The notes: generated by a model not told the origin, from the letters alone. Positions 42,256-53,281 are shown, numbered from the stretch's first letter. The stretch is DNA of 64,000 bases from Rhodocyclaceae bacterium (GCA_028714035.1 JAQTNA010000008.1:1-64000), one strand, 5' to 3'. Program-made: numbers and translations.

Positions 42256-44289
42256 ATGGCATTCACCCTTTTTGGCCGAAAGGCCGGCACTGACAAGCCC
42301 GGCACCGGTGCATCTTCACGTGCCGGCGGCGAGAGAACCCTGGCTCAGCGCTTGCGGCTCCTGGGTTTGTTGCTTGGCGTGGTGCTGCTAAGCAGCGCGA
42401 GCCTGGTCTGGCTTGACAGCCGTGCCACCACCCAGGGCGCCGCCTACTCTTCGGCGGCTGGACAGATGCGTATGCTGTCGCAGCGCATGGCCAAGGCAGC
42501 CCAGCAGGCCCTGCAAGGAAATCCGGCCTTCTTCAAGGAATTGAAGGACAGCCGCGCAACCTTCAGCACCCTGCTCTCTGCCGTAACCAACGGCGGCGAC
42601 ATCGAAGGGGTCAGCGTTCCCGGCAGCCCCGACCTCAAGGATACGGCCCCCCTGCTCAAGGCCCTGAATGCCGAGTGGGTCAAGACGGACAAGTATGTCG
42701 GCGCCGTGTTGCAACAGGAAAAGAACCTGGTGGCTCTGGGCAAGGCCGTGGCGGACATCAACGCCAGGAATGCCCGCCTGCTGGAGCTTTCCGAGCAGGT
42801 GGCGGCCACCTCCAAGGAGGGCTCGTCGGCGCGACTGCCCATGCTCTCCCAGCGCATCGCCAAGAACGCCAACGTACTGTTGGTGAGCGGCGCCATTGAT
42901 CCGGAGTCCGCTTTCCAGGTGGGCAAGGACATGATGAGCTTCCGCGAAGCCATCGGCAAGGCATCGAAGAGTGGTACGGCGCCGGAACTCGACACCGCCT
43001 TCAAGGCGTACGAGGCAGCGGTCGGCGGCATCCTGGGCAACATTCAGAACCTGGTGCAGGCCAAGGAGGCCGGCAGCCACATCATCCGGGAAGGCGGCAC
43101 CCTGTTCGAAGCCTCCGACAAGCTGGAGAAGGAACTGACGACGGACCTGCACAGCCATGCACTGACGACGCTGCTGACCTTCGTCATGGTGCTGATCATC
43201 CTGGGCCTGCTGGCCCTGATCGTGATGGCGGTGAATGACGACGCGCAGCAACGGCGGCGCGAGGCCGAAGCGCAGCGGCAACAGGCCGAAATGGAAAAGG
43301 ACGCCACCCAGCAGGCCATTTTGCGCCTGATGAACGAGATGGGCGACCTGGCCGACGGCGACCTGACCGTGCGCACCACGGTGACGGAAGACGTGACCGG
43401 GGCCATTGCCGACTCGGTGAACTACACCATTGAAGAGCTGTCCGTGCTGGTGAAGCGGATCAACGAGGCAGCCGGCCAGGTGTCCCACGCCGCCATGACG
43501 GCCCAGGCCACTTCCGACGAACTGCTCGCCGCCTCCGAACACCAGGCGCAGGAAATTCAGGAAGCCGGCGAATCGGTGCTGACCATGGCCGAATCCATGA
43601 GCCAGGTGTCCGGACGTGCCGCCCAGTCCGCCCAGGTGGCGCGCCACTCCCTGGAGGCCGCCGAAAAAGGCGCCGAGGCCGTGCAGAACTCCATTTCCGG
43701 CATGAACGACATCCGCGAGCAGATCCAGGAAACTTCCAAGCGCATCAAGCGCCTGGGTGAAAGCTCCCAGGAGATCGGCGAAATCGTGGAACTGATCTCG
43801 GACATTACGGAACAGACCAACGTGCTGGCCCTGAACGCAGCCATCCAGGCGGCTTCCGCCGGCGAAGCAGGCCGAGGCTTCACGGTGGTGGCGGAAGAAG
43901 TGCAGCGTCTGGCCGAACGTTCCGGCGAAGCCACGAAACAGATCGCGGCCATTGTGAAGACCATTCAGACGGATACCCAGGATGCGGTGTCCGCCATGGA
44001 GAACAGTACCCGCGGGGTGGTGGATGGCACCAAGTTGTCCGACGCGGCCGGTCAGGCCCTGGCGGAAATCTCCTCCGTGTCCCGGAATCTTGCACAACTG
44101 ATCGAATCCATTTCCACCTCGACGCAGCACGAGGCGGTAACCGCTACCCACGTGGCGGAAAGCATGAAAGGCATTCTGCAGGTGACGGACCGCACCACGG
44201 CCGGCACCAAGGAAACCGCGGTGTCCATCGGCGAATTGACGGAACTGGCCGCGGAACTGAAGGGCTCGGTGTCCGGCTTCAAGGTCTGA
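42256..44289 (+). CDS. pilJ: Type IV pilus methyl-accepting chemotaxis protein PilJ
   Basis: A 677-residue receptor. There is a first membrane segment (about residues 34-56, [19 protein letters not shown]), a periplasmic region with two PilJ-type helical repeats ([18 protein letters not shown] and [20 protein letters not shown]), a second membrane segment ([20 protein letters not shown], about 306-325), a HAMP-like linker and a cytoplasmic signalling domain with [44 protein letters not shown]. It senses pilus state or surface contact and signals through PilI to ChpA. Confidence 0.95.
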   Translation: MAFTLFGRKAGTDKPGTGASSRAGGERTLAQRLRLLGLLLGVVLLSSASLVWLDSRATTQGAAYSSAAGQMRMLSQRMAKAAQQALQGNPAFFKELKDSRATFSTLLSAVTNGGDIEGVSVPGSPDLKDTAPLLKALNAEWVKTDKYVGAVLQQEKNLVALGKAVADINARNARLLELSEQVAATSKEGSSARLPMLSQRIAKNANVLLVSGAIDPESAFQVGKDMMSFREAIGKASKSGTAPELDTAFKAYEAAVGGILGNIQNLVQAKEAGSHIIREGGTLFEASDKLEKELTTDLHSHALTTLLTFVMVLIILGLLALIVMAVNDDAQQRRREAEAQRQQAEMEKDATQQAILRLMNEMGDLADGDLTVRTTVTEDVTGAIADSVNYTIEELSVLVKRINEAAGQVSHAAMTAQATSDELLAASEHQAQEIQEAGESVLTMAESMSQVSGRAAQSAQVARHSLEAAEKGAEAVQNSISGMNDIREQIQETSKRIKRLGESSQEIGEIVELISDITEQTNVLALNAAIQAASAGEAGRGFTVVAEEVQRLAERSGEATKQIAAIVKTIQTDTQDAVSAMENSTRGVVDGTKLSDAAGQALAEISSVSRNLAQLIESISTSTQHEAVTATHVAESMKGILQVTDRTTAGTKETAVSIGELTELAAELKGSVSGFKV

Positions 44290-44291
44290 CG

Positions 44292-44325
44292 CGGGGAGTG
44301 GAGAGTGGGAAGTGGGAAGTCGAGA
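44292..44325. repeat. GGGAAGTGGGA-type microrepeat after pilJ
   Basis: A GGGGAGTGGAGAGTGGGAAG tract continuing TGGGAAGTCGAGAG. The complementary tract occurs at 51170-51207 within the 5' end of ruvX. Confidence 0.55.
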
Positions 44326-44392
44326 GAGGTGCTCCACGGGCAGTTCTTGATTCTCGACTCATGCAAAGCATAGTGGCAGGGGTAGAGAGTAC

Positions 44393-47300
44393 ATGACCGC
44401 CGTTCCAGAAAGCGACATCGGCCCCCTGGTCTGGGTCAAGAGCGAAATTGATCTGTCCTGCGCCCGCGCGGCGGAGGCGCTCGAGTCTTTCTCGGAGGGC
44501 GGGGATCGTGCCCAGATAAAATTCGCCGCCACCCATCTGCACCAGGCGCAGGGGGCGCTGGCCATCGTCGGACTGGACGGCGCGACGCTGTTCGCCCAGA
44601 CCATCGAGAAGCTCGTCAACGAATGTGAACACGGCCAGATAGAGCCCTCTCACGAACGCATGGCGCTGGCCCAGCAGGGTCTGACGCTGTTGCGGCATTA
44701 TCTGGATGAACTGGCCAACGGTCATCCGGACCAACCCTTCCGCCTGCTGCCGCTCTACCTGGAACTGCAAGGTGCCCGAGGCGTGGAGGGGGCGGGGCCC
44801 TCCGACCTGTTCTTCCCGGATCTGAGTCGGAGGCCGCCACGCCGCCCGGCGGACTTCGCCGCCCCCACTCCGGAACAAGTTCCCAGGATCCTGCGCCGGG
44901 AACGTGCCCGCTTCCAGCGGGGTCTGCTGCAATTCCTGCGCCATGGGAAAGGCATCGCCGACATGCGCCAGGCCATCGGCACGGTGGAAACCTGTCAGAC
45001 CCTTCCGGCGGCGCGAGCCTTCTGGTGGGCCGCGGGCGGATTTTTCGATGTTCTGGCGGATGGCAAGACCGGCGACAACACCGCGGCCAAACGGCTGTGT
45101 GGCCGCATTGACGGTCAGATGCGCCGGCTCATCTCGGGGTCTCCCAACGTCTCCGAACGCCTCATGCGCGACGTCCTGTACCAGGTGGCCGTCACACCGG
45201 GGGGCCGGGCGGACGCCCAGGGCATCCGGGAAACGTTCGGCCTCTCCGGGCTCATGCCGGAGTCCGAGCCAAAGCTGGAAATCGCACAACCCATGCTGCG
45301 CGACGTACGCGAAGCCGTACTGGCCGCCAAGGAAGACTGGGAACGCTTCTGTGCCGGCGCCGCCATCAGTCTGCCGCAACTGGACGAAGATACCGCCCGC
45401 CTCGAAGCACAGGCGGCCCGCCTGAACGACCCCATGATCCGCCGGCTGGCCGGCGCCGTGCGCGGTGTCGCCGTATGGCTGCGCAAGGATCCCCTGCGCC
45501 AGTCGGAAGCCCTCGGCATGGAAACGGCGACCGCCCTCCTGCTGCTGGAAAACACCCTGGACAACTTCGAGCGCCTGGATGACAACTTCGTGCCCCAGGT
45601 GGACATGATGGTCACCCGGCTGGGCGCTCTCCAGCGAGGCGAACCCCTGGGAGCCCTCGAAGCACCGCTGCTGGACGAGATGTCGCGCAAGGCGCAGGAG
45701 CGCCTGGTCATGCGCCAGGTGGTCAGAGAAATCCAGAGCAACCTGAACCAGATCGAGCAGGCCCTGGACGGTTTCTTCCGCGATCCTTCCAAACGCGGGG
45801 GCCTGGAAGGCTTGCCGGCCCCGATCAAGCAGGTGGAAGGCGCGCTCTACATCCTCGGCCAGGAGCGGGCGGTTTCCGTCCTGCACAAGTGCGCCGACCT
45901 GATCGCCGAATTTGCCCGGGGCGAGGGCGATGATGCCCTGTTCGAGGAAGTGGCGGACAAGTTGTCGGCTCTCGGTTTCTTCGTCGCTTCCCTGCCCTAT
46001 GGCACCGCCGACATTGACGCCCTGCTCAACCCGGAGCAGCGGGAAGCCGAGGAAGCGGCCGCGGCGGGCGAAGAATCGGAAAGCGTCGAGCAGCAACTGG
46101 AACAGCAGAAGCGCTGGGCCCAGGCGCTGGCCGATGCCCTGGAGGAGGCGCCGGAAGACGAATACCTGCGGGACAGGCTGCACAAGAACCTGGAAGTCAT
46201 TCGACAGGACGCCAATCTGGCCGGCGACGCCCAGTTGGAGCAGCGGGCCGATCATGCCCTGCAACAACTTGAGGCCACCTCGGCGGGTGGCGAGGCCTAT
46301 CAAAAGTCCAACCTCGGCGAGCTTGCGCCGGCGGAGCCGGTGCTTTCCGAAGAAACCGCACGCCTGGCCGAATCCGGCCGCGAGGAAATTGACGCCGAAC
46401 TGCTGGCCATCTTCCTGGAAGAGGCGAAGGAGGTGCTGGACACCATCGGCGAGAACCTGGGCCGTTCCCGCTCCAACCCGCATGATCACGATGTCCTGAT
46501 CACCATACGCCGCGGCTTCCATACCCTGAAGGGTAGCGGCCGCATGGTGAATCTCAAGGAGCTGGGCGAGGTGGCCTGGTCTGTCGAGCAGGTCATGAAC
46601 CGCTGGCTTCAGGCGGAGATGGACGCGACGGAGGCCCTGCATGGTCTCATCGGCGACGCCCACGATGTCTTCAGCCGCTGGGTCGACCAGTTGGACGCGG
46701 GCGGCTCCACGCACATGGATGCCGGAGCGCTTGTCGCCCTCGCCGAGAACATGAAGACCGGCGACACGCCGCCACCGACCGTCGCGCCGGCCATACCTTT
46801 GGCACCCGAAGCAGCCGCGGAAGAACCCCCGCAGTTGTCCGAGGAACTTCCGCCGCTAACGGAGGCTTCTCCTTCGCCACCTGCGGCGGAGCCGGAAAAT
46901 CTCCTTCTGGAAGAAGTGTCCGGGGAACCGGAATTGCCGGCCCTGCCGGAATCAGAGCAGGTCGCCCCTCCCATCCCGGAGGCCGAGGCCGAAGAGTTGG
47001 CCCCCCTGGATTTCGATCTCGGCGAGGAGCCGCCGGTCCAGGCCATGGAGGAAGCGCCCCTGCCGGAATTGCTGCCAGGCGAGGAAGCCGTGGAAAGCTC
47101 CGAGGCCGTGGCCCGCATGCTCTCGGCCATCGGCGAGGAAGCCTTCCCCGAACTGGAAGAAGCCCCGGCACTCCCGCCCCTGGCGGCAGTGGATCAAGGC
47201 CAGGCCCCTGCGGCGGTCGAAACAGAGGTCGAGGCGGAGTTCGTCTTCGAGCCTCTGGACGAGGTACCCGCCACGGAGACTGGGCTGGAGGAAGCGCCCG

Positions 47301-50300
47301 AGGCGCCCCGGGAGGAGCCGGCTATCGAGGAGCCGCTGTCCGATGAGGCCGCCTTCGAACAGGCCTTTGAGGAAATCCCTGCCCCGCCCGCTGAGGTATC
47401 AGCCGAGCCGGCCGTCGCGTGCCCCGCCACGGCCGTCCCCGAAACTCCGCCTGAACTTTCCCCGCTCGCCGCAGAAATCCTACTGCCCGCGGCGATGCTT
47501 GCGATAGCCGCCCATCCGGCGGAACAGGAGCCACCCGAGGCGGCGGTTGTCGCCGAACTGCCGGCGCCGGTCGGAAGCCCCGAACCTCTGGAGGCGCCCC
47601 CGGCCGCAGCGCCCATGCCGACCGAAGAGGTCCGACAACCCGCTCCCGAGCCCGTTCTCGAACAACCCGCCTCCAGGCCCGACACCGTCACCATCGGCCC
47701 CCTGAACATGTCCCGGGGGCTGTTCGACTCCTACGTGGATGAGGCGCTGGGCCGCTTCGCGACGCTGCGCGCCGAACTGGACCGCCTGTCCTCCACGCCG
47801 TTCATGCCGCCACCGGAGGCCGCCTACCGGGCCGCCCATACCCTGGCCGGCATTTCCGGCACGGTGGGCTTCTCCGCCTTGCAGCAGTTGGCGCGCGGGC
47901 TGGAACACCTGATGCAGCGTCTGGCCGAAGCCGAAATGTCGGCGCCGGATTACCTGGATATCCTGAACGAGGGGGCGCATGGCATCGAGGCCATGCTCAC
48001 CGAGATCGTCGCCGAACGCATGCCCCAGCCCCTGGATGAACTGGTGGCTCGCATCGAGGCCGCCAACGCCGGGATGCATGCCGAGCTGCACCATCACGTG
48101 GACACGGCCAAGGAAGCCGAAACGGTCCCGGCCACGGCCCAGCCGCTTGCGGAAGCCCCGCGCCCGGTGCGGCTGGATGACGACATTGACGAACAACTGC
48201 TGCCCATCTTCCTGGAGGAGAGCCTGGACCTGATGCGCGACATCGAGTCCGAGTCCAGGCTCTGGCACGGCAACCCGGAGGCGCCCGGCCCCGCCAAGGC
48301 GCTGGCCCGCCTGTTGCACACCCTGAAGGGCAGTTCCCGCATGGCCGGGGTCATGAGCCTGGGCGAACTGGTGCACGCCCTGGAATCGCGGGTGGAGCAG
48401 GCGGTGGCAAGCGGTACGATCACCCCGGCCTTCTTCGAAGCCTATCACTTGGACATGGACCGCATCAGTCATGTTCTGGATGCCCTGCGTAGCGGCGGTC
48501 TACCCGCCGCGGCCGAGTTGGCGGCCCAATCGGCGCGTGAGGCCGCCGGTGAGTCCACCGCGGCGGCCGAACCTGCCGTCGCAGCCACTCTGGAGCCGAT
48601 GGAATCCTCCGGCGCCGGGCAACAAGCGTCCTTGCGGGTACGGGCGAGCCTGATTGACCGCCTGGTGAACGAAGCCGGCGAGATGAGCATTTCCCGCGCC
48701 CGCATCGAGGGCGAGATGCGCACGCTCCACACCTCGCTCCTGGATCTCACGGAAAACGTCATCCGTTTGCGCAAGCAGTTGCGGGAGATCGAAATCCAGG
48801 CCGAGACCCAGATGCAGTCGCGCCAGATTCTCACCGGCGAGGCTCACGGCGATTTCGACCCGCTGGAATTCGATCGCTTCACGCGCTTCCAGGAACTCAC
48901 GCGCATGATGGCCGAGAGCGTGAACGACGTGGGCACCATCCAGCACAACCTGCTGAAGAACCTGGAACAGGCCGACGCCGCCCTGGTGAGCCAGGGACGC
49001 ATCAACCGGGAGCTGGCCCAGGCCCTCATGAGCGTGCGCATGGTGCCGTTCAACAGCCTGGCGAGCCGCCTGCACCGCCTGGTGCGCCAGACCGCCAAGG
49101 AATTGGGCAAGAAGGCCAACCTGGAGATTCGCGGCGGACAGGTGGAGATGGACCGCAGCGTGCTGGAACGCATCGCCGCGCCCCTGGAACACCTGTTGCG
49201 CAACGCCATCACCCACGGCATCGAGATGCCGGAGGAAAGACTTGCCCGGGGCAAGCAGGAAATCGGCGAGATTTCCCTGACCGTCGCCCACCAGGGAAAT
49301 GAAGTTTCCATCGAGATGAGCGACGATGGTGCCGGCCTGGACCACGGCCGAATCCGCCATCGCGCCGAAGAACTGGGCATCATCGAACCCGGCGCCGAGG
49401 TGGAAGAGTCCGCCTTGACCGCCCTCATCTTCCAGTCCGGGCTGTCCACGGCGGCCGAGCTGAGCGAGGTGGCCGGCCGGGGCGTGGGCATGGACGTGGT
49501 GAAGAGCGAAACCGCCACCCTGGGCGGGCGCATTGATGTCAGCTCCACCCAGGGCCAGGGCACCCAGTTCCATATCTACCTGCCTCTGACCCTTGCGGTC
49601 ACCCAGGCGCTCCTGGTGCGCGTGGGCGCCAAGACCTACGCCATCCCTTCTGCCATGGTGGAGCAGGCGCGGGAAGTAAAGCCCGCCCACCTGGACAAGG
49701 TGTTGGGCGACGGCGGCGTGGACTGGATGGGCGTGCATTACGCCTACCACTTCCTGGCGCGCCTGTTCGGCGACAACCATGCCCAGCCGGCACGGGAACT
49801 GCACCACACCTGGCTGCTGCTGCTCAAGAGCGGCAACCAGCGCATCGCCCTGCATGTGGACGAGCTCCGGGGCAACCAGGAAATCGTGGTCAAGAACATC
49901 GGCCCGCAACTGGCCCGTGTGGTGGGCGTCTCCGGCGCCACCGTGCTGGGCGACGGCGAAGTCGTGTTGATCGTGAATCCGGTGGCCCTGGCGGCGCGGG
50001 AATTCACGCCGGCGCTGAAAAAAGCCCTGGAAAAACAGGCCAAGGCCGACGAAGCCAAGCCGGTCACCGTACCCACCATCATGGTGGTGGACGACTCCCT
50101 CACCGTGCGCAAGATCACCGGCCGCCTGCTGGAGCGGGAAGGCTACCGCGTGGTCACCGCCAAGGATGGCGTGGATGCGCTGGAGCAGTTGCTGGAAACC
50201 GTGCCGGACGTGATGCTGGTGGATATCGAGATGCCGCGCATGGACGGCTTCGATCTTTCCCGCAACGTGCGCGCCGACGCCCGTCTCAAGAAGGTGCCCA

Positions 50301-50455
50301 TCATCATGATCACCTCGCGCACGGCGGACAAGCACCGGGCCTACGCGAAGGAAATCGGCGTGAACCACTACCTGGGCAAGCCCTTCCAGGAAGATGAACT
50401 GCTCCGCCTGCTGAAGAGCTATACCCATCCCGAGGAAGCCGCGCTGCCGGCCTGA
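44393..50455 (+). CDS. chpA: Hybrid chemotaxis kinase ChpA/PilL
   Basis: A 2020-residue multidomain CheA-type kinase. An N-terminal PilL-like region comes first, then histidine-phosphotransfer domains with H710 (FHTLKGSGRM) and H1309 (LHTLKGSSRM) intact and a degenerate one at H1149 (HTLAGISG). A ~350-residue acidic proline-rich linker lies at about 800-1090. The dimerisation and HATPase domain follows (LRNAITHGIE, DDGAGLDH, GRGVGMDVVK), then a CheW-like domain and a C-terminal receiver (D1944 in MLVDIEMPRMDG). It phosphorylates PilG/PilH. No pilK (CheR) or chpB (CheB) follows, unlike Pseudomonas. Confidence 0.95.
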   Translation: MTAVPESDIGPLVWVKSEIDLSCARAAEALESFSEGGDRAQIKFAATHLHQAQGALAIVGLDGATLFAQTIEKLVNECEHGQIEPSHERMALAQQGLTLLRHYLDELANGHPDQPFRLLPLYLELQGARGVEGAGPSDLFFPDLSRRPPRRPADFAAPTPEQVPRILRRERARFQRGLLQFLRHGKGIADMRQAIGTVETCQTLPAARAFWWAAGGFFDVLADGKTGDNTAAKRLCGRIDGQMRRLISGSPNVSERLMRDVLYQVAVTPGGRADAQGIRETFGLSGLMPESEPKLEIAQPMLRDVREAVLAAKEDWERFCAGAAISLPQLDEDTARLEAQAARLNDPMIRRLAGAVRGVAVWLRKDPLRQSEALGMETATALLLLENTLDNFERLDDNFVPQVDMMVTRLGALQRGEPLGALEAPLLDEMSRKAQERLVMRQVVREIQSNLNQIEQALDGFFRDPSKRGGLEGLPAPIKQVEGALYILGQERAVSVLHKCADLIAEFARGEGDDALFEEVADKLSALGFFVASLPYGTADIDALLNPEQREAEEAAAAGEESESVEQQLEQQKRWAQALADALEEAPEDEYLRDRLHKNLEVIRQDANLAGDAQLEQRADHALQQLEATSAGGEAYQKSNLGELAPAEPVLSEETARLAESGREEIDAELLAIFLEEAKEVLDTIGENLGRSRSNPHDHDVLITIRRGFHTLKGSGRMVNLKELGEVAWSVEQVMNRWLQAEMDATEALHGLIGDAHDVFSRWVDQLDAGGSTHMDAGALVALAENMKTGDTPPPTVAPAIPLAPEAAAEEPPQLSEELPPLTEASPSPPAAEPENLLLEEVSGEPELPALPESEQVAPPIPEAEAEELAPLDFDLGEEPPVQAMEEAPLPELLPGEEAVESSEAVARMLSAIGEEAFPELEEAPALPPLAAVDQGQAPAAVETEVEAEFVFEPLDEVPATETGLEEAPEAPREEPAIEEPLSDEAAFEQAFEEIPAPPAEVSAEPAVACPATAVPETPPELSPLAAEILLPAAMLAIAAHPAEQEPPEAAVVAELPAPVGSPEPLEAPPAAAPMPTEEVRQPAPEPVLEQPASRPDTVTIGPLNMSRGLFDSYVDEALGRFATLRAELDRLSSTPFMPPPEAAYRAAHTLAGISGTVGFSALQQLARGLEHLMQRLAEAEMSAPDYLDILNEGAHGIEAMLTEIVAERMPQPLDELVARIEAANAGMHAELHHHVDTAKEAETVPATAQPLAEAPRPVRLDDDIDEQLLPIFLEESLDLMRDIESESRLWHGNPEAPGPAKALARLLHTLKGSSRMAGVMSLGELVHALESRVEQAVASGTITPAFFEAYHLDMDRISHVLDALRSGGLPAAAELAAQSAREAAGESTAAAEPAVAATLEPMESSGAGQQASLRVRASLIDRLVNEAGEMSISRARIEGEMRTLHTSLLDLTENVIRLRKQLREIEIQAETQMQSRQILTGEAHGDFDPLEFDRFTRFQELTRMMAESVNDVGTIQHNLLKNLEQADAALVSQGRINRELAQALMSVRMVPFNSLASRLHRLVRQTAKELGKKANLEIRGGQVEMDRSVLERIAAPLEHLLRNAITHGIEMPEERLARGKQEIGEISLTVAHQGNEVSIEMSDDGAGLDHGRIRHRAEELGIIEPGAEVEESALTALIFQSGLSTAAELSEVAGRGVGMDVVKSETATLGGRIDVSSTQGQGTQFHIYLPLTLAVTQALLVRVGAKTYAIPSAMVEQAREVKPAHLDKVLGDGGVDWMGVHYAYHFLARLFGDNHAQPARELHHTWLLLLKSGNQRIALHVDELRGNQEIVVKNIGPQLARVVGVSGATVLGDGEVVLIVNPVALAAREFTPALKKALEKQAKADEAKPVTVPTIMVVDDSLTVRKITGRLLEREGYRVVTAKDGVDALEQLLETVPDVMLVDIEMPRMDGFDLSRNVRADARLKKVPIIMITSRTADKHRAYAKEIGVNHYLGKPFQEDELLRLLKSYTHPEEAALPA

Positions 50456-50481
50456 GAGGGGTATCGTTGAGCCCCCCTCTC
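50454..50481 (+). terminator. Stem-loop after chpA
   Basis: GAGAGGGG (50454-50461) and CCCCTCTC (50474-50481) form an 8-bp stem overlapping the chpA stop. No T run follows, so the terminator call is weak. Confidence 0.4.
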
Positions 50482-50581
50482 GGGCTGCCCTCGCCGGCGC
50501 GCCTCTTTTCCAGATTAATGCGGGGGCGAAATTGTTAAGCGCCCCGGGCGCGATTACAATGGCGCGGTGAATACACCGACC

Positions 50582-51133
50582 ATGAACCTCAGCAATCACT
50601 TCCTCATCGCCATGCCCGCCATGGCCGACCCCAATTTCGTGCGCAGCCTGACCTTCGTCTGTGAGCACAATGAACAGGGGGCGCTGGGGATCATCATCAA
50701 CCGCACCATAGACATGGATCTGGCCACGCTCTTCGAGCGTATCGAGATTCCCCTGGAGGCCACGGGTTTTGGCGGCATGCCGGTCTACTTCGGCGGCCCC
50801 GTCCAGACCGACCGGGGCTTCGTCCTCCATCGGCCCAGGGGCGACTGGCAATCCACCTTGAACGTGGGCAGCGACCTGGGGCTCACCAGTTCCCGCGACA
50901 TCCTGCAATCCGTGGGAATGGACGGACGCCCCTCGGACATCCTGGTGACCCTCGGTTACGCCGGGTGGGCCGCCGGGCAACTGGAACACGAACTGTCACA
51001 GAACGCCTGGCTCACCGTGCCGGCCGACCCGGAAATCATCTTCGGCCTGCCCCCCGAACAGCGCTTCGCGGCTGCCATGCGCCTCCTGGGCGTGGACTTC
51101 GCCTCCCTCTCGGAAGTGGCGGGGCATGCGTGA
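50582..51133 (+). CDS. YqgE/AlgH family protein (UPF0301)
   Basis: A 183-residue protein with the DUF179 signature: [40 protein letters not shown] and [18 protein letters not shown]. It is named AlgH in Pseudomonas, but no molecular role is settled. It heads the algH-ruvX-pyrR-pyrB-pyrC' group and overlaps ruvX by 8 bp. A GTG five codons upstream (50567) is an alternative start. Confidence 0.92.
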   Translation: MNLSNHFLIAMPAMADPNFVRSLTFVCEHNEQGALGIIINRTIDMDLATLFERIEIPLEATGFGGMPVYFGGPVQTDRGFVLHRPRGDWQSTLNVGSDLGLTSSRDILQSVGMDGRPSDILVTLGYAGWAAGQLEHELSQNAWLTVPADPEIIFGLPPEQRFAAAMRLLGVDFASLSEVAGHA

Positions 51134-51641
51134 AAAGCGTGAGGCGCTGGGCCTGATGGCTTCGCCCGACCCACTCCCCACTCCCCACTTCCCACTTCCC
51201 GCTTCCGGCACGGTGTTGGCCTTCGATTTCGGACTGCAACGCATAGGCGTGGCCGTGGGAGAACGCCTGCTGGGCACGGCCCGGGCGCTGGAGACCATCG
51301 CGGTGCCCGACAACGAGCACCGTTTCAAGGCCATCGCACGCCTGATCGAGGAATGGCGGCCCGGCACCCTGGTGGTGGGCCTGCCCCTGGCGCCGGATGG
51401 CGGCGAACACGAGATGACGGCGCGGGCGCGGCGCTTCGCCAACCAGCTCTCGGGCCGCTTCCGGCTGCCCGTGGTTTTGTGCGACGAGCGCTTCTCCTCC
51501 CTGGAAGCCGAGGACGACCTGCGCCGGGAAGGCCTGGACTGGAAGAAGAGGAAGCCCTTGCTGGACGCGCGCGCCGCCCAGGTCATCCTGCAATCCTATT
51601 TTGACACCCTGGAAATGCCTCACCATGAATCAGCAGCCTGA
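51126..51641 (+). CDS. ruvX: RuvX/YqgF pre-16S rRNA nuclease
   Basis: A 171-residue RNase H-like fold protein: [17 protein letters not shown] (D motif), [11 protein letters not shown] and [16 protein letters not shown] (C-terminal acidic motif). It processes 16S rRNA 5' ends in E. coli. The conserved fold begins only near residue 28; the preceding [15 protein letters not shown] is encoded by a CCCACTCCCCACTTCCC tract (51170-51207) that matches the complement of the post-pilJ repeat. It overlaps pyrR by 17 bp. Confidence 0.92.
   Translation: MREKREALGLMASPDPLPTPHFPLPASGTVLAFDFGLQRIGVAVGERLLGTARALETIAVPDNEHRFKAIARLIEEWRPGTLVVGLPLAPDGGEHEMTARARRFANQLSGRFRLPVVLCDERFSSLEAEDDLRREGLDWKKRKPLLDARAAQVILQSYFDTLEMPHHESAA
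51170..51207. repeat. CCCACTTCCCACTTCC-type microrepeat within ruvX
   Basis: A pyrimidine-rich tandem tract encoding a proline-rich N-terminal extension; the reverse complement resembles the tract at 44292-44325. Confidence 0.6.
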
Positions 51642-52140
51642 GCAGTTTCCCGACGCGGAAGACCTCTGCCGCGAACTCGCCGCCATGATGCGGCCCCATG
51701 TGACTTCGGACACCGCCCTCGTGGGCATCCACACCGGCGGCGTCTGGCTGGCCCAGCGCCTGCACGCGGAACTCGGCATCACCCAGCCCCTGGGCAGCCT
51801 GGATGTTTCCTTCCACCGGGATGACTTTTCCCGCACCGGCCTGAAGCCGGGCCTCAAGGCCTCCAGCCTGCCCTGCGACATCGAGGGTGCCCACGTCATC
51901 CTGGTGGACGACGTGCTCTACACCGGCCGCACGGTGCGCGCGGCGGTCAACGAACTCTTCGACTTCGGCCGCCCCGCCAGCGTGGACCTGGCCGTGCTGG
52001 TGGACCGGGGCGGGCGGGAACTGCCCGTGTGCGCCCGCTTCTGCGCCCACACCCTGACCCAACCGCTGCCGGCAAGCCAGAACCTGCAACTGGAGCGCGG
52101 CGAAGACGGCAGCCTGACCCTGCGTCTGCTGGGAGAATGA
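51625..52140 (+). CDS. pyrR: Bifunctional pyr operon regulator / uracil phosphoribosyltransferase PyrR
   Basis: A 171-residue PRTase-fold protein. The PRPP-binding motif [17 protein letters not shown] is intact, with [14 protein letters not shown] and [16 protein letters not shown] upstream. In Bacillus PyrR binds pyr mRNA; in beta- and gammaproteobacteria its regulatory role is less clear. It overlaps ruvX by 17 bp and ends 4 bp before pyrB. The ATG at 51625 matches the family start. Confidence 0.94.
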   Translation: MNQQPEQFPDAEDLCRELAAMMRPHVTSDTALVGIHTGGVWLAQRLHAELGITQPLGSLDVSFHRDDFSRTGLKPGLKASSLPCDIEGAHVILVDDVLYTGRTVRAAVNELFDFGRPASVDLAVLVDRGGRELPVCARFCAHTLTQPLPASQNLQLERGEDGSLTLRLLGE

Positions 52141-52144
52141 CGCC

Positions 52145-53104
52145 ATGCGCAATCCGCAACTGAACGGACACGGCGAGCTGCAACACCTGCTCACCATCGA
52201 GGGCCTGCCCCGGGACATCCTCCTCTCCATCCTGGACACCGCCGCGCCTTTCACCGAGGTGGCGGAGCGGGAGGTGAAGAAGATTCCACTGCTGCGCGGC
52301 AAGTCGGTGTTCAACCTGTTCTTCGAGAACTCCACCCGCACCCGCACGACCTTCGAGATCGCCGCCAAGCGCCTCTCCGCGGACGTCATCAACCTGAACA
52401 TCAACACCTCCAGCACGGCCAAGGGCGAGAGCCTCCTGGACACGGTGGACAACCTGGCGGCCATGCACGCGGACATGTTCGTGGTGCGCCACGCCAGCAG
52501 CGGCGCCCCTTTCCTGATCGCCGAGCACCTGGCCCGCACCGGCCGCGACCACATCCACGTGGTGAACGCCGGTGACGGCCGGCATGCCCATCCCACCCAG
52601 GGTCTCCTGGACATGTACACCGTCCGCCACTACAAGAAGGACTTCAGCAACCTGGTGGTGGCCGTGGTGGGGGACGTGCTGCATTCCCGCGTCGCCCGCT
52701 CCGAGATTCACGCCCTGACCACCCTGGGCGTGCCGGAAGTGCGGGTGATCGCGCCCAAGACCCTGCTGCCCACCGAGGTGGAACGCCTGGGGGTGCGGGT
52801 CTTCCACGATCTGAAGGAAGGCCTGAAGGGCGTGGACGTGGTCATGATGCTGCGCCTGCAGAACGAGCGCATGCAGGGGGCGCTCCTGCCCAGCCGCCAG
52901 GAGTATTTCAAGGAATTCGGGCTGACCCAGGAAAAGCTGGACCTGGCCAAGCCCGACGCCATCGTCCTGCACCCCGGCCCCATGAACCGGGGCGTGGAGA
53001 TTGATTCCGCCGTGGCCGACGGCGGCCGTGCCGTGATCCTGCCCCAGGTCACCTTCGGCATCGCCGTGCGCATGGCGGTGATGAGCATGCTGGCGGGACA
53101 CTGA
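52145..53104 (+). CDS. pyrB: Aspartate carbamoyltransferase catalytic subunit
   Basis: A 319-residue ATCase. [19 protein letters not shown] (carbamoyl-phosphate site), [11 protein letters not shown] and [11 protein letters not shown] are intact. It makes carbamoyl-aspartate in pyrimidine synthesis. No pyrI is present; instead an inactive dihydroorotase homologue follows, the arrangement of class A ATCases in Pseudomonas-like bacteria, where PyrB6-PyrC'6 dodecamers form. Confidence 0.97.
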   Translation: MRNPQLNGHGELQHLLTIEGLPRDILLSILDTAAPFTEVAEREVKKIPLLRGKSVFNLFFENSTRTRTTFEIAAKRLSADVINLNINTSSTAKGESLLDTVDNLAAMHADMFVVRHASSGAPFLIAEHLARTGRDHIHVVNAGDGRHAHPTQGLLDMYTVRHYKKDFSNLVVAVVGDVLHSRVARSEIHALTTLGVPEVRVIAPKTLLPTEVERLGVRVFHDLKEGLKGVDVVMMLRLQNERMQGALLPSRQEYFKEFGLTQEKLDLAKPDAIVLHPGPMNRGVEIDSAVADGGRAVILPQVTFGIAVRMAVMSMLAGH

Positions 53105-53133
53105 AATACGAAGAGCATGTAAAAGGCAACTAA

Positions 53134-53266
53134 TTAACCGCAGAGGCACCCAGACGCTGAGAAAACCGGGAGTTGGAATGATGTTTCCAATTCACCCGAC
53201 TGACAGGGAAGATGGTCGAGGTTTCCCAGCGTTTTTCCTCTGCGCCTCCGCGTCTCTGCGGTTCAA
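53134..53266. repeat. Dispersed palindromic element, copy 8 (pyrB-pyrC' gap)
   Basis: Left arm TTAACCGCAGAGGCACCCAG (53134-53153) and right arm TGCGCCTCCGCGTCTCTGCG (53241-53260) followed by GTTCAA are inverted copies. The arm ends 15 nt before the pyrC' ATG; the tail reads TTTCCAGGATGAAAATC into the gene. Confidence 0.87.
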
Positions 53267-53281
53267 TATGAGGTTTCCAGG

